A stretch of DNA of 64,000 nucleotides from Erwinia persicina NBRC 102418 (GTDB lineage: Bacteria > Pseudomonadota > Gammaproteobacteria > Enterobacterales > Enterobacteriaceae). Every line of letters begins with the position of its first letter. The stretch's first letter is position 1. The notes beneath the pieces are model-generated. The model saw nothing but the letters and a program-made list of their open reading frames with translations, was not told the origin of the DNA and did no database searches. A program made the translations under genes and the position numbers. Of this stretch, positions 29,028-39,386 are shown in pieces. The stretch is from contig NZ_BCTN01000012.1 of assembly GCF_001571305.1 (NCBI RefSeq), forward strand, positions 62,001 through 126,000, read 5' to 3'.

Positions 29028-30353
29028 TTACTTAAAACGTAACTGTGGCACAACCTCACGTACTTTAGCGATGTAATCGCGGCGATCTTTACCCGACAAG
29101 CCTTCCATACGCGGCATTTTCGCCGTAAGCGGGTTCACGGCCTGGTTATTGATCCAGATTTCAAAGTGCAGGTGTGGCCCTGTAGACCGACCGGTGTTAC
29201 CGGAAAGCGCAATTCGATCGCCACGTTTGACCTTCTGCCCCGGTTTCACCAGCAGTTTTTTCAGGTGCATGTAACGCGTCATATACTGACGGCCATGACG
29301 AACAGCAACGTAGTTACCTGCCCCACCGCTGCGTTTCGCCACGATCACTTCACCATCACCGACAGCCAGCACCGGCGTGCCGACAGGAATGGCGAAATCA
29401 ACGCCTTTATGAGGAGCAACACGCCCGGTAACCGGGTTCACACGACGCGGATTAAAGTTTGATGACACGCGATACTGTTTAACCGTCGGGAAACGCATAA
29501 ACCCTTGCGCCAGCCCGGAGCCGTTGCGGTCATAAAATTTCCCGTCCTCTGCGCGAATAGCATAGTAATCCTTACCACCGCTGTTCAGCCGCACGCCAAC
29601 CAGTTCACTCTGTTCACTCTTGCCGTCCAACACTTCACGGGACATCAGCACGGAGAACTGGTCGCCATTACGCAGCTTACGAAAATCCATCTGCCACTGC
29701 AGTGATTTGATCACCGCACTGATTTCACTACTGGTGAGCCCCGCTTTTTTGGCGCTGCTGACAAAACTGCCGTTGACGACGCCTTTCAGAACATTGTTCT
29801 GCCACTCGCCCTGTTGCATCACCGAAGAGGATTTGAAACCATTGCCCGAACGATCGTAAGTTCGGGTTTCACGGCGGGACACTTCCCAGCTCACGCGTTG
29901 CAGTTCACCGTTATCATTCAGCGTCCACGAAAGCTGCTGACCAATTTGCAGGTTACGCAGATCTTTATCGCTCTTTGCCAGCTGGCTGATATCAGACATA
30001 TCAATGCCGTACTGGTTAAGCACGCTACTGAGGGTATCACCGGTGGAGATAACGTAATCGTGCGTGCCGCTTTCATCCGCGACATCCTCATCAATTTCAT
30101 CTTTTGGCAGATCGTCAGCGGGAGACGGCGTATCCTGATCGATGGGTTCGCTGGCTTCCGGAAGAAGGGTTCGAAGCTGGTTTTTCTCAAGTTCGACCGT
30201 TTTAACAATCGGACTTTCATTGCCTGGATGATAAACGTAAGGCCGCCACAGGGTGACGGCCAGCGTCACCACGGTCAAAGACCCCAACATAATACGATGG
30301 GGCCGCGGAAGGTTGTTAAACGCCAGGGCGACAGCGCGGGATATCTGCTGCAC
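29028..30353 (-). CDS. mepM: MepM (YebA), murein DD-endopeptidase
   Basis: 441 residues; E. coli MepM is 440. It cuts D-Ala-mDAP crosslinks so that new strands can enter the peptidoglycan during growth. One N-terminal membrane anchor (about 21-38) is followed by a LysM domain (about 98-145, DYVISTGDTLSSVLNQYG) and the M23 peptidase domain. That domain has the zinc motifs HKGVDFAIPVGTPV and HLHFEIW. Only 12 bases separate it from znuA upstream, so the two may share a transcript. Confidence 0.95.
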   Translation of the reverse strand: MQQISRAVALAFNNLPRPHRIMLGSLTVVTLAVTLWRPYVYHPGNESPIVKTVELEKNQLRTLLPEASEPIDQDTPSPADDLPKDEIDEDVADESGTHDYVISTGDTLSSVLNQYGIDMSDISQLAKSDKDLRNLQIGQQLSWTLNDNGELQRVSWEVSRRETRTYDRSGNGFKSSSVMQQGEWQNNVLKGVVNGSFVSSAKKAGLTSSEISAVIKSLQWQMDFRKLRNGDQFSVLMSREVLDGKSEQSELVGVRLNSGGKDYYAIRAEDGKFYDRNGSGLAQGFMRFPTVKQYRVSSNFNPRRVNPVTGRVAPHKGVDFAIPVGTPVLAVGDGEVIVAKRSGGAGNYVAVRHGRQYMTRYMHLKKLLVKPGQKVKRGDRIALSGNTGRSTGPHLHFEIWINNQAVNPLTAKMPRMEGLSGKDRRDYIAKVREVVPQLRFK

Positions 30354-30365
30354 TTAAATGATCCT

Positions 30366-31325
30366 CTATTCTCCTTTCAGGCAGCTCGCATACTGGCTGG
30401 ACAGCTGTGAGAGGAATGTCACATAGCTGTCTTTACCTGGGGTGATGTCCGTCCCGAGTGGATCCAGTGTGCCCGAACGCACGGTGGTCCCTCTGGCAAC
30501 GGCTTCAATCACGGCCGGCCTGAATTGTGGCTCAGCAAAAACGCAGGTCGCTTTTTGCTCAACCAACTGTGTTCGTATTTGATGTAAACGTTGTGCGCCG
30601 GGCTGGATCTCAGGGTTGACGGTAAAATGACCTAATGGAGTCAGACCGAAGTGTTTTTCAAAGTATGTGTATGCATCATGAAAAACGAAATACCCTTTTC
30701 CTTTGACCGGGGCTAACTGATTACTGATTTTCGCATCGGCTGACGCCAGTTCTGCCTCAAAGTGCTGCAGGTTTGCGTCTAGTTTGTCCTTGCTTTGCGG
30801 CATAAGTTCCAATAATTTTGCATGGATTGCAATCGCAGTTTTCTTGGAAATTTCCGGCGACATCCACAGATGCATATTATATTCACCATGGTGGTGGTGA
30901 TCGTGGCTGTCAGCGGTCCCGTGTGAGTGCCCTGAATGCGCCTCATGCTCTTCTTCTTCTTCGTCTTCTCCGCCCTTCAGTAACAGGGGTTTCACCCCGG
31001 GAAGATCGCTCATCTGAACGTTCTTAGCAGCAGGTAAGGCGGCGGCAGATTTGGTCATGAACGCTTCCATTTCCGGGCCGACCCAGACGACTAAATCCGC
31101 ACTCTTCAAGCGTTTAATGTCAGATGGACGTAAGGCGTAATCATGTTCGGAAGCACCGTCCGGAAGCAGAACCTGAACGGGCGTGACGCCATCAGCAATG
31201 GCTGCCGCGATAAAACCAACAGGCTTAACGGAGGCGACCACATCAGCCTGGGCAGGAAGCGCAAGCGAAGCGGCGATACTCAGGCCGGCCAGCGTTGAAA
31301 ATACACGCGTTTTTTTATGTAACAT
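30366..31325 (-). CDS. znuA: ZnuA, periplasmic zinc-binding protein of the ZnuABC importer
   Basis: 319 residues. A signal peptide ends near LPAQA (residue 27). The protein has the cluster 9 metal-binding histidines ([27 protein letters not shown]) and the His- and acid-rich flexible loop typical of ZnuA ([22 protein letters not shown]) that may gather zinc. It is divergent from znuC with a Zur box between them. A strong hairpin ends seven bases before the start codon and includes the only ribosome-site-like GGA. Confidence 0.96.
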   Translation of the reverse strand: MLHKKTRVFSTLAGLSIAASLALPAQADVVASVKPVGFIAAAIADGVTPVQVLLPDGASEHDYALRPSDIKRLKSADLVVWVGPEMEAFMTKSAAALPAAKNVQMSDLPGVKPLLLKGGEDEEEEEHEAHSGHSHGTADSHDHHHHGEYNMHLWMSPEISKKTAIAIHAKLLELMPQSKDKLDANLQHFEAELASADAKISNQLAPVKGKGYFVFHDAYTYFEKHFGLTPLGHFTVNPEIQPGAQRLHQIRTQLVEQKATCVFAEPQFRPAVIEAVARGTTVRSGTLDPLGTDITPGKDSYVTFLSQLSSQYASCLKGE

Positions 31326-31332
31326 AATGATT

Positions 31333-31360
31333 CAATCCATCGTGAAGTGTCGATGGATTG
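31333..31360 (-). repeat. Perfect 10-bp inverted repeat in the znuA leader
   Basis: CAATCCATCG and CGATGGATTG face each other around an 8-base loop between the Zur box and the znuA start. On the znuA mRNA the 3' arm contains GATGGA, the only purine-rich stretch before the ATG, so folding would hide it. Confidence 0.85.
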
Positions 31361-31377
31361 TGATATTATAACATTCG
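31358..31377. promoter_or_regulatory. Zur operator between znuA and znuC
   Basis: On the minus strand CGAATGTTATAATATCACAA differs little from the E. coli znu operator GAAATGTTATAATATCACAC. It lies between the divergent zinc-importer genes and should repress both when zinc is replete. Its A/T-rich core is also the likely minus-10 region. Confidence 0.92.
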
Positions 31378-31396
31378 TAAATTTCTGCAACCCGTA

Positions 31397-32161
31397 ATGA
31401 ACATGTCATCTTTGATTGCCCTTGATAAAATTTCTGTGAGCTTTGGTCAACGCCGTGTGTTGTCCGATGTCTCACTCTCGCTGCAGCCCGGTCGGATCCT
31501 GACTCTTTTGGGGCCGAACGGTGCCGGTAAATCGACGCTGGTGCGCGTCGTGCTTGGGCTGATTGCGCCGACCTCAGGCACGCTGTTGCGTCCGGCACAG
31601 CTGCGCATCGGCTACGTACCGCAAAAGATTCATCTTGATGTCACCCTGCCCCTGACCGTAGACCGCTTTATGCGCCTGCGTTCTGGCGTGAAACGGGGGG
31701 ACATTCTGCCTGCGCTGAAACGAGTCCAGGCAGCCCAACTGCTGGAGTATCCGCTGCAGAAACTGTCAGGCGGAGAGATGCAGCGCGTCCTGCTGGCGCG
31801 TGCATTGCTTAATCAGCCGCAGCTACTGGTGCTGGACGAACCCACCCAGGGCGTGGATGTGAATGGCCAGGTCGCGCTGTATGACCTGATTGACCAGTTG
31901 CGTCGTGAGCTGAACTGCGGCGTCCTGATGGTTTCCCATGACCTGCACCTGGTGATGGCCAAAACCGACGAGGTACTCTGTCTCAATCATCATATCTGCT
32001 GTTCGGGTACCCCGGAGGCCGTATCTAAACATCCGGAGTTTATTTCGATGTTTGGTCCGCGCGGTGCGGAACAGCTGGCCATTTATCGCCACCATCACAA
32101 CCACCGTCACGATCTCCAGGGACGAATTATCCTGCGCAAAGGAACCGGCCGTCATGATTGA
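31397..32161 (+). CDS. znuC: ZnuC, ATP-binding subunit of the zinc importer
   Basis: 254 residues with Walker A (GPNGAGKST), ABC signature (LSGGEMQR), Walker B (LLVLDEPT) and H-loop (MVSHDLH), plus the conserved His-rich tail [15 protein letters not shown]. The first ATG is used here; an ATG two codons later (31403) fits the E. coli start as well. Neither has a clear ribosome site, so the message may have a very short leader. It overlaps znuB by eight bases. Confidence 0.95.
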   Translation: MNMSSLIALDKISVSFGQRRVLSDVSLSLQPGRILTLLGPNGAGKSTLVRVVLGLIAPTSGTLLRPAQLRIGYVPQKIHLDVTLPLTVDRFMRLRSGVKRGDILPALKRVQAAQLLEYPLQKLSGGEMQRVLLARALLNQPQLLVLDEPTQGVDVNGQVALYDLIDQLRRELNCGVLMVSHDLHLVMAKTDEVLCLNHHICCSGTPEAVSKHPEFISMFGPRGAEQLAIYRHHHNHRHDLQGRIILRKGTGRHD

Positions 32162-32939
32162 ACTGTTATTACCGGGCTGGCTGGCGGGCGTACTGCTGGC
32201 TCTGGCCGCCGGGCCGCTGGGCTCGTTTGTTGTCTGGCGCAGGATGTCCTATTTTGGCGATACGCTGGCGCATGCCTCACTGCTGGGGGTGGCCTTTGGT
32301 CTGCTGCTGAACGTCAGTCCTTTTTACGCGGTGATCGCCGTGACGCTGCTGCTGTCGCTGGTGCTTGTCTGGCTGGAGCGGCGCCCGCACCTGGCTATTG
32401 ATACCCTGCTGGGGATTATGGCGCACAGCGCGCTGTCGCTGGGTATGGTAGTCGTCAGCCTGATGTCTGACGTGCGGGTTGATCTGATGGCGTATCTGTT
32501 TGGCGATCTGCTGGCAGTGACCCCCACCGACCTGTGGACGATTGTGGCCGGGGTGGTCGTGGTGCTGCTGCTGCTGGCCTGGCAATGGCGCGCGCTGCTG
32601 TCGCTGACCATCAGTCCTGAGCTGGCACAGGTTGACGGCGTCAATATTCAGCGCACGAAAATGATCCTGATGCTGATCACCGCCCTGACTATCGGCGTTG
32701 CCATGAAGTTTGTCGGGGCGCTGATAATCACCTCCCTGCTGATTATTCCGGCGGCGACCGCAAGGCGCTTTGCCCGCTCACCCGAGCAGATGGCTGGACT
32801 GGCCGTGGTGTTCGGTATTCTGGCGGTGACGGCGGGCCTGACGTTCTCTGCGTTTTACGATACACCCGCCGGCCCGTCCGTGGTACTGGGCGCGGCAGTG
32901 ATGTTTATCATCAGTATGGTGAAGAAGCCGGCTGTGTAA
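32154..32939 (+). CDS. znuB: ZnuB, membrane subunit of the zinc importer
   Basis: 261 residues, the E. coli length, with about eight hydrophobic spans of the ABC-3 family ([12 protein letters not shown] at the start; [18 protein letters not shown] near the coupling region). The ATG at 32154 lies inside the last codons of znuC, so translation is coupled. The open frame upstream of it belongs to the shadow of znuC. Confidence 0.95.
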   Translation: MIELLLPGWLAGVLLALAAGPLGSFVVWRRMSYFGDTLAHASLLGVAFGLLLNVSPFYAVIAVTLLLSLVLVWLERRPHLAIDTLLGIMAHSALSLGMVVVSLMSDVRVDLMAYLFGDLLAVTPTDLWTIVAGVVVVLLLLAWQWRALLSLTISPELAQVDGVNIQRTKMILMLITALTIGVAMKFVGALIITSLLIIPAATARRFARSPEQMAGLAVVFGILAVTAGLTFSAFYDTPAGPSVVLGAAVMFIISMVKKPAV

Positions 32940-32957
32940 TCATGATGGTGACGGGCT

Positions 32958-33008
32958 GACCGGAAAAGGGGCAGCCCCTCGCCCACCCGGGAGGAGACCT
33001 TTCCGGTC
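32958..33008. repeat. Large hairpin between znuB and ruvB
   Basis: GACCGGAAAAGG and CCTTTCCGGTC pair (11 bp with one bulged A) around a GC-rich 28-base interior. It sits between convergent genes and may terminate both, but no T run follows. Confidence 0.6.
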
Positions 33009-33031
33009 GCCTCGTCCCCGGGGTTTGCTAC

Positions 33032-34039
33032 CTACTGCTCTTCGCGGGTGATGCCGAAATGTTTATACGCGTGTCCGGTCGCCATACGGCCACGTGGGGT
33101 GCGTTGAATAAACCCCTGCTGGATCAGATACGGCTCCAGCACGTCCTCGATGGTTTCGCGCTCTTCACCTATTGCTGCCGCCAGGTTATCCAGCCCTACC
33201 GGCCCCCCCATAAACTTATCGATGATCGCCAGCAGCAGCTTACGGTCCATATAGTCAAAGCCTTCGGTATCAACACTCAGCATATCCAGCGCCTTTGAGG
33301 TGACGTCACCGCTCATATTGCCGGCTGCACGAACCTCGGCAAAGTCGCGCACCCGCCGCAGCAGACGGTTAGCAATACGCGGCGTTCCCCGTGCCCGGCG
33401 GGCGATTTCCAGCGCGCCGTCATCGCTCAGCGGCAGGCCCAGACAGGCAGCGCTGCGGCCGACGATATGCTGCAGGTCTTCCACCCGGTAAAACTCCAGG
33501 CGCTGCACGATGCCAAAGCGGTCACGCAGCGGTGAGGTCAGGGACCCGGCGCGCGTGGTGGCCCCAATCAGGGTGAACGGTGGCAGGTCAAGTTTGATTG
33601 ACCGGGCGCCCGGCCCTTCGCCAATCATAATATCCAGCTGATAATCTTCCATGGCCGGATAAAGGACTTCTTCCACCACCGGTGAAAGACGGTGGATCTC
33701 ATCGATAAACAGCACGTCGTGCGGTTCGAGGTTGGTGAGCATGGCCGCCAGATCGCCGGCTTTTTCCAGCACCGGCCCGGAGGTAGTCCGCAGATTCACA
33801 CCCATCTCGTTGGCGACAATGTTCGCCAGCGTGGTTTTCCCTAAGCCTGGCGGGCCGAAAATCAGCAGATGGTCGAGGGCATCACCGCGATTTTTGGCGG
33901 CTTCAATGAAGATTTCCATCTGTTCGCGCACCACCGGTTGGCCGACATACTCCGCCAGCATTTTCGGTCGGATCGCGCGGTCAATGACTTCTTCTTCGGT
34001 AACAACCCCGGCGGAAACGAGGCGATCGGCTTCAATCAT
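33032..34039 (-). CDS. ruvB: RuvB, Holliday junction branch-migration motor
   Basis: 335 residues; E. coli RuvB is 336. The AAA+ hexamer has Walker A (GPPGLGKTT), Walker B (LFIDEIHR), sensor 1 (IGATTRAG) and the C-terminal winged-helix region. It drives branch migration with RuvA before RuvC resolves the junction. It lies 12 bases downstream of ruvA in the SOS-controlled ruvAB operon. Confidence 0.97.
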   Translation of the reverse strand: MIEADRLVSAGVVTEEEVIDRAIRPKMLAEYVGQPVVREQMEIFIEAAKNRGDALDHLLIFGPPGLGKTTLANIVANEMGVNLRTTSGPVLEKAGDLAAMLTNLEPHDVLFIDEIHRLSPVVEEVLYPAMEDYQLDIMIGEGPGARSIKLDLPPFTLIGATTRAGSLTSPLRDRFGIVQRLEFYRVEDLQHIVGRSAACLGLPLSDDGALEIARRARGTPRIANRLLRRVRDFAEVRAAGNMSGDVTSKALDMLSVDTEGFDYMDRKLLLAIIDKFMGGPVGLDNLAAAIGEERETIEDVLEPYLIQQGFIQRTPRGRMATGHAYKHFGITREEQ

Positions 34040-34051
34040 GCTCTACCTCAG

Positions 34052-34666
34052 TCAAATAGCAGCGCGCAGGGCTTCGCGGATCAGCGTTTCGCAGTCTGCG
34101 GTCGGTTTTCCAACCTTACTGATCATACGGCTGGCTTCCTGAGGCTTATAGCCCAGGGCCACCAGCGCAGAGACGGCTTCGCTTTCAGCATCATTGGCAG
34201 CTTCGGCCGGCATTTCGCTGGTCAGTGCAAACGGCGCATCGGTGGCAAACAGATCGCCGTGCATCCCTTTGAAGCGGTCTTTCATCTCCACGACTAAGCG
34301 CTCGGCAGTTTTCTTGCCCACGCCGGGCAGTTTGACCAGTGCGGCGATCTCTTCGCGCTCAACGGCGGTGACAAACTGCTGGGAAGACATGCCGGAGAGG
34401 ATCGCCAGCGCCAGCTTCGGCCCGACGCCATTGACCTTAATCAGTTCACGGAACAGCGCACGCGCCGGTTTACTGTTAAAGCCAAACAGCAGCTGCGCAT
34501 CTTCACGCACCACAAAGTGGGTGAAGATAATCGCTTCTTGATTGAGGTCGGGAAGCTCATAAAAACAGGTCATTGGCATCTGCACCTCATAACCCACGCC
34601 GCCCGCCTCCAGCAACACCACAGGCGGCTGTTTTTCCAGGATAATGCCTCTCAGACGACCTATCAC
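34052..34666 (-). CDS. ruvA: RuvA, Holliday junction-binding subunit
   Basis: 204 residues; E. coli RuvA is 203. An N-terminal OB domain is followed by two helix-hairpin-helix motifs ([13 protein letters not shown] and [13 protein letters not shown]) that grip the junction. The C-terminal domain III contacts RuvB. A LexA box built into the ruvC terminator hairpin lies about 55 bases upstream. Confidence 0.97.
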   Translation of the reverse strand: MIGRLRGIILEKQPPVVLLEAGGVGYEVQMPMTCFYELPDLNQEAIIFTHFVVREDAQLLFGFNSKPARALFRELIKVNGVGPKLALAILSGMSSQQFVTAVEREEIAALVKLPGVGKKTAERLVVEMKDRFKGMHGDLFATDAPFALTSEMPAEAANDAESEAVSALVALGYKPQEASRMISKVGKPTADCETLIREALRAAI

Positions 34667-34710
34667 ATTCGCTTCCTTCAGATAACTATTCAGAGTGGTG
34701 TTTATAGCAT

Positions 34711-34736
34711 AAAAAAGGCTGGATGAATATCCAGCC
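34711..34736 (-). terminator. Intrinsic terminator of ruvC
   Basis: On the minus strand GGCTGGAT, a 4-base loop and ATCCAGCC are followed by TTTTTT, 27 bases past the ruvC stop codon. The same palindrome contains the ruvAB LexA box. Confidence 0.9.
34719..34734 (-). promoter_or_regulatory. LexA box of ruvAB
   Basis: CTGGATGAATATCCAG has the CTGG-N8-CCAG form of the E. coli ruvAB operator (CTGGATATCTATCCAG, from memory), a known variant of CTGT-N8-ACAG. It lies upstream of ruvA and inside the ruvC terminator stem. Confidence 0.8.
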
Positions 34737-34762
34737 TGAATATGATTCGCGGACTTCCCGAG

Positions 34763-35284
34763 TTAACTGAGACGCCCGCGTGCAAGGTTCAGTTTTCCCT
34801 CACCAATACGGTTAACGTTCTGGCTCAGGTGGCAGTGCGTGATGGCAATTGCCAGCGCATCGGCCGCATCCGCCTGCGGATTCGCAGGCAGTTTGAGCAG
34901 CGTCCGCACCATATGCTGCACCTGGCTTTTCTCGGCGCTGCCGATGCCCACCACGGTCTGCTTTACCTGGCGCGCGGCATACTCGAACACCGGCAAATCC
35001 TGATTGACGGCGGCCACGATCGCCGCCCCGCGTGCCTGACCCAGCTTCAGCGCGGAGTCTGCATTCTTCGCCATAAAGACCTGTTCTATCGCGAAGAACT
35101 CCGGCTGAAACTGGGTGATGATTTCGCTCACCCCGGCATAAATCAGTTTCAGCCGCGTCGGCAAATCAGTCACACTGGTTCGAATACAGCCGCTACCCAG
35201 ATAGGTTAACTGCCGCCCCGCCTGCCGGATCACACCGTAACCGGTGATGCGCGAACCGGGGTCGATCCCCAAAATAATAGCCAT
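34763..35284 (-). CDS. ruvC: RuvC, Holliday junction resolvase
   Basis: 173 residues, the E. coli length. It makes paired cuts at Holliday junctions using an RNase H-like fold. The acidic residues are D8 (ILGIDPGSR), E69 (FAIEQVF), D139 and D142 ([10 protein letters not shown]), counted with the initiator Met. It lies downstream of yebC, 31 bases away, in the usual order. The yebB gene found between ruvC and ruvA in E. coli is absent here. Confidence 0.97.
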   Translation of the reverse strand: MAIILGIDPGSRITGYGVIRQAGRQLTYLGSGCIRTSVTDLPTRLKLIYAGVSEIITQFQPEFFAIEQVFMAKNADSALKLGQARGAAIVAAVNQDLPVFEYAARQVKQTVVGIGSAEKSQVQHMVRTLLKLPANPQADAADALAIAITHCHLSQNVNRIGEGKLNLARGRLS

Positions 35285-35315
35285 TACGCGCTCACCAGAT
35301 GTGATGGTCGGTGTA

Positions 35316-36059
35316 TCACAGGGTTTCCGCTACCTCGTCAGAAATTTCACCGTTATGGTAAACCTCCTGCACGTCGTCGCAGTCTTCCAGCATATCAATC
35401 AGACGCAGCAGCTTAGGCGCTGTTTCGGCATCCATATCCGCTTTAGTAGACGGGATCATGGTGACTTCGGCGCTGTCTGCCTTCAGCCCTGCCGCTTCCA
35501 GCGCCTCTTTCACTGCGCCCAGATTTTCCCAGGCGGTAAACACGTCAATCGTCCCGTCATCATAGGTCATCACGTCGTCTGCGCCGGCTTCCAGCGCCGC
35601 GTCCATCACCGTATCTTCCTCCAGGCCCGGTGCAAAAGTGATCACACCCTTTTTGGTGAAGAGATACGCTACGGAACCATCGGTGCCGAGATTGCCGCCG
35701 GTTTTGGTGAAGGCATGACGGACTTCAGACACGGTACGGTTGCGGTTGTCGCTCAGGCACTCGACCATGACCGCCGTACCGCCGGGGCCATAACCTTCAT
35801 AGATAATGGTTTCCATGTTGCTGTCATCGTCACCGCCCACGCCGCGTGCAATGGCACGGTTCATGGTGTCACGGGTCATATTGTTTGACAGCGCTTTGTC
35901 CATCGCCGCACGCAGGCGTGGGTTAGAGTTCGCATCACCGCCGCCCAGTTTGGCAGCGGTCACCAGTTCACGAATGATTTTGGTGAAAATTTTACCGCGT
36001 TTAGAATCCTGGGCCGCCTTGCGGTGCTTGGTGTTTGCCCATTTACTATGTCCTGCCAT
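35316..36059 (-). CDS. yebC: YebC/PmpR-family (TACO1) regulatory protein
   Basis: 247 residues; E. coli YebC is 246. The strongly conserved start [27 protein letters not shown] and [18 protein letters not shown] domain identify it. The family has been described both as a DNA-binding regulator and as a translation factor; the exact role here is open. It is between nudB and ruvC, as in most gamma-proteobacteria. Confidence 0.95.
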   Translation of the reverse strand: MAGHSKWANTKHRKAAQDSKRGKIFTKIIRELVTAAKLGGGDANSNPRLRAAMDKALSNNMTRDTMNRAIARGVGGDDDSNMETIIYEGYGPGGTAVMVECLSDNRNRTVSEVRHAFTKTGGNLGTDGSVAYLFTKKGVITFAPGLEEDTVMDAALEAGADDVMTYDDGTIDVFTAWENLGAVKEALEAAGLKADSAEVTMIPSTKADMDAETAPKLLRLIDMLEDCDDVQEVYHNGEISDEVAETL

Positions 36060-36169
36060 TTACTCTTGTCTCCAAATCAACGCTGAACAGGTTATCTTGC
36101 CGGCTGCCATCTCGCTGCGCCGACAGACGCCTGAACGTTTGGCTAAGTTCAAAAGATAAAAAACAAAAA

Positions 36170-36604
36170 TTACACTACAAATTCTTCAATTGCCTGGCGG
36201 TTACTCCAGGACTTGGTGAGCGCCGCGGCGGCCGGGGCATCCAGCCACTGAAAAGCCAGATGTTCGCTCAATGTGATGTTGCATTCCGCAGGGAGCGCCA
36301 GAGTAAACCAGTGCTCCCGGTTGTGGGTAATGTCCGGCGCATAGCGGTGGCGAAAGTGCGCAAAGATTTCGAATTCTATATGACGCTGGCAGTCCACGAA
36401 TGTGAGCTGCCCAGCGTTAATATCAATCCCGACCTCTTCCTGCACTTCCCGCTGCGCGGTCTGTAGCAAACTTTCGCCGGGCTCCTGGCTGCCGGTGACC
36501 GACTGCCAGAAATCCACATCATCACGTCGCTGCAACATCAGCACCCGCCGGGTGTCCAGGGCATAAATCACCACCAGAACCGAAACCGGATGCTTAAACG
36601 CCAT
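36170..36604 (-). CDS. nudB: NudB, dihydroneopterin triphosphate pyrophosphohydrolase
   Basis: 144 residues; E. coli NudB is 150. It removes pyrophosphate from dihydroneopterin triphosphate in folate synthesis. The Nudix box is complete (GSQEPGES followed by AQREVQEEVGI). The ATG shares its A with the aspS stop codon (TAATG), a strong sign of coupled translation. Confidence 0.93.
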   Translation of the reverse strand: MAFKHPVSVLVVIYALDTRRVLMLQRRDDVDFWQSVTGSQEPGESLLQTAQREVQEEVGIDINAGQLTFVDCQRHIEFEIFAHFRHRYAPDITHNREHWFTLALPAECNITLSEHLAFQWLDAPAAAALTKSWSNRQAIEEFVV

Positions 36605-38391
36605 TATTCGTTCTCTGACGGCTGATCTTTCACTTTCTTAACCACTTCAATGCCCAGTTCAGCCAGCGAAGCCGGGTTAGCAAAGTTTGGCGCTTCGGTC
36701 ATCAAACAGGCCGCTGCGGTGGTTTTCGGGAAGGCGATGACGTCGCGAATATTATCGGTGCCGGTCAGCAGCATCACCAGACGATCCAGACCAAAGGCCA
36801 GACCGGCGTGCGGTGGCGTACCGAACTTCAGCGCATCCAGCAGGAAGCCAAACTTCTCGCGCTGCTCCTGCTCGGTGATCCCCAGAATACCGAACACGGT
36901 CTGTTGCATCTGGCCGTTATGAATACGCACGGAACCACCGCCCACTTCATAACCGTTGATCACCATGTCGTAAGCGTTGGCAATCGCCAGTTCAGGCTGT
37001 AATGCGAGCTCACCAGGGGACATATCTTTTGGCGCGGTGAACGGGTGGTGCATGGCCGTCAGGCCGCCTTCACCGTCTTCTTCAAACATCGGGAAGTCAA
37101 CCACCCACAGCGGAGCCCAGGCGGCTTCGTCGGTGATTTTCAGGTCACGACCCAGCTTCAGACGCAGCGCGCCCAGCGCATCAGCCACCACTTTCGCACT
37201 GCCCGCGCCGAAGAAGATGATATCCCCGTCGGCCGCGCCGTTACGCGCCAGGATCTCTTCAACAATACTGGCATCAAGGAACTTGGCGACCGGACTGGCA
37301 ACCCCTTCCAGACCTTTAGCGCGTTCGTTGACCTTCATCCACGCCAGGCCTTTAGCCCCGTAGATTTCGATAAACTTGGTATAGTCGTCAATCTGCTTGC
37401 GGCTCAGCTGTGCGCCACCCGGTACACGCAGTGTCGCCACACGGCCTTTGGCATCATTGGCGGGGCCGGAGAAAACGCTGAACTCCACTTTTTTCACCAG
37501 ATCGGCCACGTCCACCAGCTCCATCGGGTTGCGCAGATCGGGCTTATCAGAACCGTAGCGACGCATGGCTTCTGCGAAGGTCATGGTCGGGAAATCACCC
37601 AGCTCAACCGACTTCACGTCGACCCACAGATTGCGCACCAGACGTTCCATGATGTCACGCACCTGCGGTGCGGTCATAAAGGAGGTTTCCACATCGATCT
37701 GGGTAAATTCAGGCTGACGATCCGCACGTAAATCTTCGTCACGGAAGCATTTTACAATCTGATAGTAACGGTCAAAGCCGGACATCATCAGCAGCTGTTT
37801 AAACAGCTGAGGTGACTGTGGCAGGGCATAGAACTTGCCTTTATGCACGCGGCTGGGCACCAGATAGTCACGGGCGCCTTCCGGCGTCGCCTTGGTCAGC
37901 ATCGGGGTTTCGATATCCAGGAAACCGTGCTCGTCCATAAAGCGGCGCACGAAGCTGGTGATTTTCGCACGGGCTTTCAGGCGGTTCGCCATGTCCGGAC
38001 GACGCAGGTCAAGATAGCGATACTTGAGACGCGCTTCTTCACTGTTGGCCATATTGGAGTCTAATGGCAGCGGTTCAGAGCGGTTGATGATGGTCAGATC
38101 GGTGGCGAATACTTCGATCTCACCGGTCGCCATATCGCTGTTTTTGTTCTTCTCATCACGCGCGCGGACGGTGCCGGTTAACTGGATGCAGAACTCGTTA
38201 CGCAGTTCAGAGGCCAGTTTGAAGGCCTCCTGGCGATCCGGGTCAAAGAACACCTGCACGATGCCTTCACGGTCACGCATATCAATAAAGATCAGGCTGC
38301 CGAGATCGCGGCGACGGTTAACCCAACCGCACAGTGTCACTTGCTGGCCTACATGAGACAGATTGATCTGCCCACAATACTCAGTACGCAT
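36604..38391 (-). CDS. aspS: Aspartyl-tRNA synthetase
   Basis: 595 residues; E. coli AspRS is 590. A class II synthetase with an N-terminal OB anticodon-binding domain ([23 protein letters not shown]), motif 2 ([20 protein letters not shown]), the bacterial GAD insertion domain, and motif 3 ([12 protein letters not shown]). It heads the aspS-nudB pair. The start is [10 protein letters not shown], the family start. Confidence 0.97.
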   Translation of the reverse strand: MRTEYCGQINLSHVGQQVTLCGWVNRRRDLGSLIFIDMRDREGIVQVFFDPDRQEAFKLASELRNEFCIQLTGTVRARDEKNKNSDMATGEIEVFATDLTIINRSEPLPLDSNMANSEEARLKYRYLDLRRPDMANRLKARAKITSFVRRFMDEHGFLDIETPMLTKATPEGARDYLVPSRVHKGKFYALPQSPQLFKQLLMMSGFDRYYQIVKCFRDEDLRADRQPEFTQIDVETSFMTAPQVRDIMERLVRNLWVDVKSVELGDFPTMTFAEAMRRYGSDKPDLRNPMELVDVADLVKKVEFSVFSGPANDAKGRVATLRVPGGAQLSRKQIDDYTKFIEIYGAKGLAWMKVNERAKGLEGVASPVAKFLDASIVEEILARNGAADGDIIFFGAGSAKVVADALGALRLKLGRDLKITDEAAWAPLWVVDFPMFEEDGEGGLTAMHHPFTAPKDMSPGELALQPELAIANAYDMVINGYEVGGGSVRIHNGQMQQTVFGILGITEQEQREKFGFLLDALKFGTPPHAGLAFGLDRLVMLLTGTDNIRDVIAFPKTTAAACLMTEAPNFANPASLAELGIEVVKKVKDQPSENE

Positions 38392-38705
38392 AATGATATC
38401 CTTTTAACTTCAGCGCTGCTGGCACAGCTTTATGGTCAATATCCTGCTCTGAGGAGCGCTGCTGCCGCGAAAAATGGCTGCCATTATAATGGAAAATGGC
38501 TCACAGGATAAGTGCTGTCGGCGCGGGAAAGGGGCAGAAAAACCCCGATATCCCCTCTCACTGGAGCAGATGGTTAACAAAACATCATCACCTCGACATA
38601 ACCGCTAACAAAACACTGCGCTTTACCGACATCATTTTCATCGCCGCCTGAGGCCTTTCCTTTGTATTCTTGACGGTTTCCTACCTTCTCGCGGAGATTC
38701 TGATA
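38392..38705. other. Divergent region between aspS and yecD
   Basis: About 310 bases containing both promoters. A palindromic CCATTATAATGG (38481-38492) holds a perfect TATAAT on either strand, but neither has a good minus-35 at the right distance. No gene is apparent. Confidence 0.45.
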
Positions 38706-39272
38706 GTGAAACTTAACCCCAACACCACTGCTTTGGTTCTGATCGATCTGCAGGAAGGCATTTTGCCCTTCGGCCATGCTCCGCATTCCGCCGATGACGT
38801 CGTCCGCCGATCGGCCACGCTGGCCGCGCATTTTCGCGCTGTTAATGCCCCTGTGGTGCTGGTGCGCGTTGGCTGGTCCGCCGATTTTGCAGAGGCACTG
38901 AGACAGCCGGTGGATGCCGCCCATGCCGGCGGTGCGCTGCCGGACAACTGGTGGGACTACCCTGAGGCACTGAATGCCCGGGCCACCGATTTGTCCGTTA
39001 TCAAACGCCAGTGGGGGGCCTTTTACGGCACGGACCTGGAGTTACAGCTACGCCGACGCGGCATTGACACCCTTGTCCTGGGCGGCATTGCCACCAATAT
39101 TGGCGTGGAGTCGACCGCACGCAATGCCTGGGAGCTGGGCTTCAATCTGGTGATTGCCGAAGACATCTGCAGCACCGCGACGGCGGAACAGCATCAGGCC
39201 AGCGTCGAATGGATCTTCCCCCGCATTGCCCGCGTTCGTCAGAGCGATGAGATCCTGGCGGCATTGCAGTAG
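38706..39272 (+). CDS. yecD: YecD, isochorismatase-like hydrolase family protein
   Basis: 188 residues, as in E. coli. The isochorismatase-like fold shows the first acidic residue (VLIDLQEG) and the catalytic-type lysine ([11 protein letters not shown]). The position of the cysteine nucleophile is glycine (TNIGVEST), as in E. coli YecD and in true isochorismatases, so this is not a cysteine amidohydrolase. The start is a GTG at 38706, with GGAG upstream; the longer open frame to 38670 lacks similarity. Confidence 0.92.
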   Translation: MKLNPNTTALVLIDLQEGILPFGHAPHSADDVVRRSATLAAHFRAVNAPVVLVRVGWSADFAEALRQPVDAAHAGGALPDNWWDYPEALNARATDLSVIKRQWGAFYGTDLELQLRRRGIDTLVLGGIATNIGVESTARNAWELGFNLVIAEDICSTATAEQHQASVEWIFPRIARVRQSDEILAALQ

Positions 39273-39386
39273 TGCGTCAACGACCGGAGGGAACCGGTCG
39301 TACATTTTCCTCCTCCGCAATCTGTGTTGCGCTCCTCCCTCTCCCCACGTTACAGTCGCCCGCAGTTCACCTAAACAGGAAATGCG

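Noticed and set aside
37045..37731. 228-codon plus-strand frame antisense to aspS
   Set aside because: Shadow of aspS; His/Gln-rich composition typical of the antisense frame of a conserved gene.
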